A DNA stretch of 18,722 nt from DATFLK01 sp035267815 (GTDB taxonomy: Bacteria; Pseudomonadota; Zetaproteobacteria; Mariprofundales; Mariprofundaceae): NCBI GenBank assembly GCA_035267815.1, contig DATFLK010000004.1, positions 1 to 18,722 of the forward strand, written 5' to 3'. Positions 15,817 to 18,722 of the stretch are shown piece by piece; position 1 is the stretch's first letter, and every line of letters starts with the position of its first letter. The position numbers and the translations under genes were made by a program. The notes under the pieces are model-generated. The model was not told the DNA's origin, did not search any database, and saw nothing but the letters and a program-made list of their open reading frames with translations.

Positions 15817-16758
15817 TCACCTCTCATCGTTTGCGGTGTTTTTGATGGCCTCCGTGTTCCACTGGCCCGCCGTGGCAAACAGGAATTCGCGGAATGCCGT
15901 GGCTGCCGGGCTGAGCTGTTTGCCGGCGGGGTGGGCGATGTACCAGTGACGGCGCAGAGGGAAGCCGCGTATATTCAGCGGTACAAGTTCCCCGGTGGCC
16001 AGTTCGTTTTGCATGGCCATCTCCGACAGCAACGCTACGCCCAGGCCACCGGCGACGGTCTGCTTGATGGCCTCGTTGCTGGCGATCTCCATACGTGTTT
16101 TCGGTGTGATATCGTATTTCTCAAAAAAGGCCTCGGCGGCGAGCCGGGTGCCCGATCCCGCTTCTCGCAGGATAAAGGGAAGGCCGTTCAAACGATGGGG
16201 TGCGATGGCCGTTTTTCCGGCCAGCGGGTGACCGGCCGCGGAAACCAGAAGAAGACGGTTCTCCGCAAACGGTTCGGCAATCAGGTTCGACTGCTCCGGC
16301 GGACGCCCGAGAATATAGAGGTCATCCCGGTTGGCCGACAGTCGCTCCAGCATCTGCTCGCGATTGCCGACGAAGAGGGCAACTTCGATGTTCGGATGTT
16401 GTCGGCTGAACGCGCCCAGAAGGCGCGGACCGAAATACTTGGCGGTGGTGAGGATCGCGAGTCGGAGGCTGCCATACTCGAGTCCCTGCATGGAGGCCAG
16501 CTCGAGCGAGGTCTGCTCTAGGCGTTCCAGTATGTCATGGCAAGCCCGGCTGATGATGTTGCCGGCAGCAGTCAGGTGCAGCTGTTTGCCTACCTGTTCG
16601 TAGAGAGGGTGACCAAGCGTTTCCGCCAGCTTGCGGCACTGAATGGAGATGGCCGACGGGCTGAGATGAAGCTCGGCTGCAGCGCGTGTGACGCTGCGAT
16701 GCCGGGCAAGGGCATCAAATACGCGCAGCTGATGTAGTGTGGCATGACGGGTATACAT
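15817..16758 (-). CDS. cbbR: LysR-type regulator CbbR
   Basis: CbbR activates Calvin-cycle operons and senses metabolites such as NADPH or RuBP depending on the species. The 313-residue protein has an N-terminal winged HTH (about 8-67, LHQLRVFDALARHRSVTRAAAELHLS). Its effector domain carries segments typical of CbbR: LAILTTAKYFGPRLL, NREQMLERLSANRDDLYILG, LREAGSGTR and EIASNEAIKQTVAGGLGVALLS. It diverges from ham1-csoS1D-cbbL, the classic CbbR arrangement. No Shine-Dalgarno is visible before the ATG at 16758, and an inverted repeat lies directly upstream, which fits autoregulation. The HTH begins close to the ATG, so a later start is unlikely. Confidence 0.95.
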   Translation of the reverse strand: MYTRHATLHQLRVFDALARHRSVTRAAAELHLSPSAISIQCRKLAETLGHPLYEQVGKQLHLTAAGNIISRACHDILERLEQTSLELASMQGLEYGSLRLAILTTAKYFGPRLLGAFSRQHPNIEVALFVGNREQMLERLSANRDDLYILGRPPEQSNLIAEPFAENRLLLVSAAGHPLAGKTAIAPHRLNGLPFILREAGSGTRLAAEAFFEKYDITPKTRMEIASNEAIKQTVAGGLGVALLSEMAMQNELATGELVPLNIRGFPLRRHWYIAHPAGKQLSPAATAFREFLFATAGQWNTEAIKNTANDER

Positions 16759-16805
16759 AAACGATCATTTAACGATATTTTTTATACTTTATAATCGAAT
16801 TAAAT
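16758..16805. promoter_or_regulatory. Probable cbbR operator/promoter region with inverted repeats
   Basis: Directly upstream of the cbbR ATG is the palindrome TAAA-N6-TTTA (16758-16771). It is followed by a longer dyad, ATTTAACGAT (16767-16776) and ATCGAATTAAAT (16794-16805), equal in reverse complement except for a 2-bp insertion. Everything between is A/T. The position, the symmetry and the presence of a LysR-type gene suggest a CbbR binding site controlling cbbR itself. The same stretch holds a plus-strand sigma70-like pair, TTTAAC (16768-16773) and TATAAT (16790-16795), 16 bp apart. No experimental site is being matched. Confidence 0.4.
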
Positions 16806-16831
16806 CACTTCTTCCCGTATACTGCAACGCT

Positions 16832-16937
16832 AACGGCTGTGGATATGGACTGAACATTCCCTGTTGTGGGCCGTTGAGGCGCCTGCTTCCCGTACTTCGG
16901 TGCCGCTTGCGGCATATCGATGAGCAGGGCACGCCTC
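16832..16937 (+). ncRNA. Candidate structured RNA or leader between cbbR and ham1
   Basis: The 361-bp gap between cbbR and ham1 has no gene. Within it two adjacent stem-loops can be drawn. The first pairs AACGGC (16832-16837) with GCCGTT (16870-16875). The second starts at the next base and pairs GAGGCG (16876-16881) with CGCCTC (16932-16937) and CCTGCT (16882-16887) with AGCAGG (16923-16928), with a 3-nt bulge; its loop contains the small hairpin TGCCGC-TT-GCGGCA (16901-16914). A sigma70-like promoter on the plus strand (-10 TATAAT at 16790) would start a transcript shortly before. There is no T-tract after the structure. It may be a leader, a small RNA or a DNA-level structure; no known family is recognised. 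Confidence 0.3.
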
Positions 16938-16970
16938 GCTCTTCATGACACCGGATCATTCATGTCCAAT

Positions 16971-17026
16971 GATCTATATATCACATCGGTTATTTCAATT
17001 AGCCTAAATGATCGATCCTTCATAAT
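16971..17026 (+). promoter_or_regulatory. Promoter region of ham1-csoS1D, copy A of a shared element
   Basis: It contains GATCTATAT (16971-16979) followed at once by ATCACATC (16980-16987), 8 bp, then CAATTAG (16996-17002). The same parts, in the same order and with the same 8-bp gap before CAATTAG, recur upstream of cbbL. The end of the element overlaps a possible -35 (TTAGCC, 16999-17004), with CATAAT (17021-17026) as a possible -10 at 16-bp spacing. A poor -35 beneath a conserved upstream element is typical of an activator-dependent promoter. CbbR is the obvious candidate activator, by inference. Confidence 0.5.
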
Positions 17027-17119
17027 GTCATAACTACCCTCGGAACCGATGCTGTCGGGTGTCGTGTTGGCAGCTCGATTCAAGATGTTTTTGAGCAATG
17101 AAAAGAAGCGTGAACTCGC

Positions 17120-17773
17120 ATGATCGCGATCGCTTGGGAGTGTTTAGGTAGCATGGCCGATTATACTGCACAATCGACGCTTGGCTTTCCGGACCGGGTG
17201 GTATTGGCATCCGGTAATACGAACAAGATTCGTGAGTTTGGCGCCCTGCTTTCGGGTATCTGTCATGTGCATGCGCAAGCGGAGTTTTTTTTCGAGGAGG
17301 TGCATGAGCCTGGCTTCTCCTTTCTCGAGAATGCCCTGGTGAAGGCGCGGTTTGCGGCAGAGAAGACGGGTTTGCCCGCCGTGGGAGACGACTCCGGCCT
17401 CATGGTGTCGGCGCTGCGAGGTGCACCCGGCATATATTCCGGACGTTACGCCGGAGAGGGGGGCGATGATCGGGCGAATATGGAGAAGCTGTTGTACGTG
17501 TTGAGAGGGGTTCCGAGGGGGCAGCGGCAGGCTCGGTATTTCTGTGCCGTTGCATTTGTTCGTCATGCCTATGATCCCACACCTGTCTTTGCAACGGCTG
17601 ATCTGCATGGGGAGATTCTGGAGGAGCCTCGGGGTGTTTCGGGATACGGCTATGATGCCATTTTCTATCTTCCCCGGGCGGAGTGCAGTATGGGGGAGCT
17701 TTCAGAGGAGTCGAAGCTGAATATGGGAAGCCGTGCATTGGCAGTAAAGAAGATGCTGGATCATTTCGGGTGA
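17120..17773 (+). CDS. rdgB: HAM1/RdgB-family non-canonical purine NTP pyrophosphatase
   Basis: This 217-residue member of the HAM1/ITPA/RdgB family hydrolyses (d)ITP and XTP to monophosphates. Motifs are SGNTNKIREF (31-40), ENALVKA (70-76), the catalytic GDDSGL (89-94), GAPGIYSGRYAGEG (101-114) and GVSGYGYDAIF (172-182). The usual C-terminal Ser-His-Arg base-recognition motif reads Gly-Ser-Arg here (203-205), which may change specificity. The start is uncertain: the ATG at 17120 has a GAAAAGAAG site, but an in-frame ATG at 17153 (MADYTAQS) gives a length closer to the family. It is 7 bp from csoS1D. From memory, a Ham1 gene accompanies csoS1D upstream of RuBisCO in marine alpha-cyanobacteria, so this copy is probably part of the carboxysome locus, with unknown role there. 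Confidence 0.92.
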   Translation: MIAIAWECLGSMADYTAQSTLGFPDRVVLASGNTNKIREFGALLSGICHVHAQAEFFFEEVHEPGFSFLENALVKARFAAEKTGLPAVGDDSGLMVSALRGAPGIYSGRYAGEGGDDRANMEKLLYVLRGVPRGQRQARYFCAVAFVRHAYDPTPVFATADLHGEILEEPRGVSGYGYDAIFYLPRAECSMGELSEESKLNMGSRALAVKKMLDHFG

Positions 17774-17780
17774 GTCTCGT

Positions 17781-18425
17781 ATGGCATTGATTTCGGCTCA
17801 TTCACCTGTCCGGCTGAGGACCTATATCTTCATTGATAAGCTTCAGCCGCAACTGGCCTCCTATATCGCGACCTCTTCGCAGGGTTTTTTGCCGGTGGAG
17901 GGCGATGCATGCCTGTGGCTGGAGGTGGCTCCGGGCATGGCTGTGCACCGCGTGACCGATATTGCACTGAAGGGTTCGAATGCGCGCCTGAGCCAGCAGG
18001 TCGTCGAGCGTGCCTACGGCTCGATGGTGATTCACCACAAGGATCAGGCCGATGTGCAGGAGGCCGGTCATCGCGTTCTGGATTACCTCGGCTCCGCAGA
18101 ACGGGATCGGCAAAAATGCCAGATCATGTGGAACGAGATTATTCGAAGTATCACGGCCGATCATGCCGTACTGATCAACCGTGATAACAGGCGCGGTTCG
18201 ATGATCCTGTCCGGCCAAAGCATGTATATTCTTGAAACGGAGCCGGCTGGATATATCGTCTATGCGGCAAACGAGGCGGAGAAGGCCGCCAATGTGACAT
18301 TGATCGAGGCGCGTGCGGTCGGCGCCTACGGTCGTTTGATTATGGCGGGCAGGGAGGCCGATATCGCCGTTGCCTGTGATGCGGCCACCATGGCGATCGA
18401 GCGACTGTCCGGTATTCCGGGTTAG
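17781..18425 (+). CDS. csoS1D: CsoS1D, tandem-BMC carboxysome shell protein
   Basis: This 214-residue protein consists of two fused BMC domains (about 11-105 and 112-212). CsoS1D trimers form pseudohexamers that stack into a double layer with a large gated pore, thought to pass metabolites such as RuBP through the alpha-carboxysome shell. Recognisable stretches are LQPQLASYIATSSQGFLPV (21-39), GDACLWLEVAPGMAVHRVTD (41-60), NRRGSMILSGQSMYILETEP and NEAEKAANVTLIEARAVGAYG. The Glu-Arg pair at 76-77 (VVERAYGSM) aligns, as I recall it, with the pore-gating Glu-Arg of the Prochlorococcus protein. It lacks the roughly 40-residue N-terminal extension of that homologue. GGGTGAG at the end of rdgB is its ribosome site, so the two are co-translated. 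cbbL follows 184 bp later with its own promoter element. Confidence 0.94.
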   Translation: MALISAHSPVRLRTYIFIDKLQPQLASYIATSSQGFLPVEGDACLWLEVAPGMAVHRVTDIALKGSNARLSQQVVERAYGSMVIHHKDQADVQEAGHRVLDYLGSAERDRQKCQIMWNEIIRSITADHAVLINRDNRRGSMILSGQSMYILETEPAGYIVYAANEAEKAANVTLIEARAVGAYGRLIMAGREADIAVACDAATMAIERLSGIPG

Positions 18426-18503
18426 TGGTTGCCATCGGTGCTGTCGTATTGTATGGCCGCCGTTTGTCCCGATTTTCTGTTTTATGTCCCCCGACATTTC
18501 ATA

Positions 18504-18567
18504 GATCCATATCAATAAATCACATCACATTTTCCAATTAGTCATTATGGATGCCCCCCGTTAATCT
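18504..18567 (+). promoter_or_regulatory. Promoter region of cbbL, copy B of the shared element
   Basis: GATCCATAT (18504-18512) is followed after 6 bp by ATCACATC (18519-18526), 8 bp, and CAATTAG (18535-18541). This matches the element upstream of ham1 apart from the 6-bp insertion. The element runs into a weak -35-like TTAGTC (18538-18543), with TAATCT (18562-18567) as a possible -10. Its presence implies that cbbL is expressed from its own promoter as well as by any readthrough from csoS1D. A short ATGTC-CCCC-GACAT dyad lies just upstream at 18484-18497. Confidence 0.5.
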
Positions 18568-18609
18568 GGCTCCACAGTTCCAAAAAACCTTCCATAGAGG
18601 GGAACTATT

Positions 18610-18722
18610 ATGGCAAATAAGAAGTTTGATGCTGGGGTTCAGGACTACCAGCTGACCTATTGGACACCTGATTATGTTCCGCTGGACACGGACCTTCTGG
18701 CGTGTTTCAAGGTGGTGCCTCA
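18610..18722 (+). CDS. cbbL: RuBisCO large subunit, Form I (5' part, runs off the window end)
   Basis: The first 37 codons of the large subunit of ribulose-1,5-bisphosphate carboxylase/oxygenase are present. AGAGGGGAAC before the ATG is a strong ribosome site. The N-terminus contains DAGVQDYQLTYWTPDYVPLD and DLLACFKV, which fits Form I large subunits. As I recall, YWTPDYVPLDTDLLACFK is closer to carboxysomal (Form IA) marine cyanobacterial sequences than to Halothiobacillus CbbL, which has YWMPEYTPLDSDILACFK. The catalytic lysine and loop 6 lie beyond the window. The preceding csoS1D and divergent cbbR make a carboxysomal role very likely. Confidence 0.96.
   Translation, partial: MANKKFDAGVQDYQLTYWTPDYVPLDTDLLACFKVVP

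Noticed and set aside
17289..17340. A strong internal Shine-Dalgarno (GAGGAGGTG) followed by an ATG inside rdgB
   Set aside because: The ATG is out of frame and reaches a stop after about a dozen codons. The GAGGAGGTG simply encodes Glu-Glu-Val.
18484..18497. Hairpin ATGTC-CCCC-GACAT after csoS1D as a terminator
   Set aside because: The stem is only 5 bp and is followed by TTTC, too weak for a terminator. It is mentioned only as a possible part of the cbbL regulatory region.
1..18722. Search for mobile elements, CRISPR arrays, tRNAs, rRNAs and attachment sites
   Set aside because: No transposase or integrase motif, no regularly spaced direct repeats, and no tRNA-like cloverleaf with a T-loop consensus was found by eye.

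Overview
The window reads as part of the chromosome of a Gram-negative, ubiquinone-using, CO2-fixing proteobacterium. The evidence is a Coq7-type hydroxylase, a yebC-ruvCAB-ybgC block beside tolQ, TolC-type export genes, and the start of a Form I RuBisCO gene preceded by an alpha-carboxysome shell gene and a CbbR regulator. Class cannot be fixed from this sequence; a gamma- or zetaproteobacterial chemolithoautotroph fits best. No IS element, phage gene, CRISPR array or tRNA was seen.

Layout. Positions 1-49 hold the first codons of tolQ (minus strand). A small MscS channel gene (249-1139, plus) lies between tolQ and ybgC. Then comes a tight minus-strand operon transcribed yebC, ruvC, ruvA, ruvB, ybgC (4511 down to 1208), with 4-nt stop/start overlaps at three successive junctions. 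A gene-poor stretch at 4512-4734 can fold into stem-loops and ends in a plus-strand terminator-like hairpin. coq7 follows (4735-5388), then a 328-bp gap (5389-5716) containing four DnaA-box-like 9-mers around a very AT-rich segment. The hpnC-hpnD-hpnE squalene operon (8756 down to 5717) diverges from thiO (8842-9993). A PII-like DUF190 gene and a Crp/Fnr-type regulator form a two-gene minus-strand operon (11015 down to 10003). A four-gene plus-strand cluster encodes a tripartite exporter: TolC-like channel, MacA/HlyD-like adaptor, MacB-like ATPase and separate MacB-like permease (11269-15798).

The carboxysome/Calvin-cycle region starts at 15817. cbbR (minus) diverges from an operon of a HAM1/RdgB-type nucleotide pyrophosphatase and the tandem-BMC shell protein CsoS1D, followed by cbbL, which runs off the window end. 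The order Ham1-CsoS1D-(CsoS1)-RuBisCO is, from memory, the arrangement of marine alpha-cyanobacteria rather than that of Halothiobacillus-type proteobacteria. The two promoter regions (before ham1 and before cbbL) share a composite sequence, GATCYATAT, then ATCACATC-N8-CAATTAG. This suggests both units answer to the same regulator, most simply CbbR. The cbbR-ham1 gap (361 bp) also holds an inverted repeat at the cbbR start and two consecutive stem-loops that may form a structured RNA.

The most interesting items are the Ham1-CsoS1D-cbbL unit with its shared promoter element, the altered base-recognition motif of the carboxysome-linked Ham1, the DnaA-box/AT-rich segment, and the two candidate structured RNAs.
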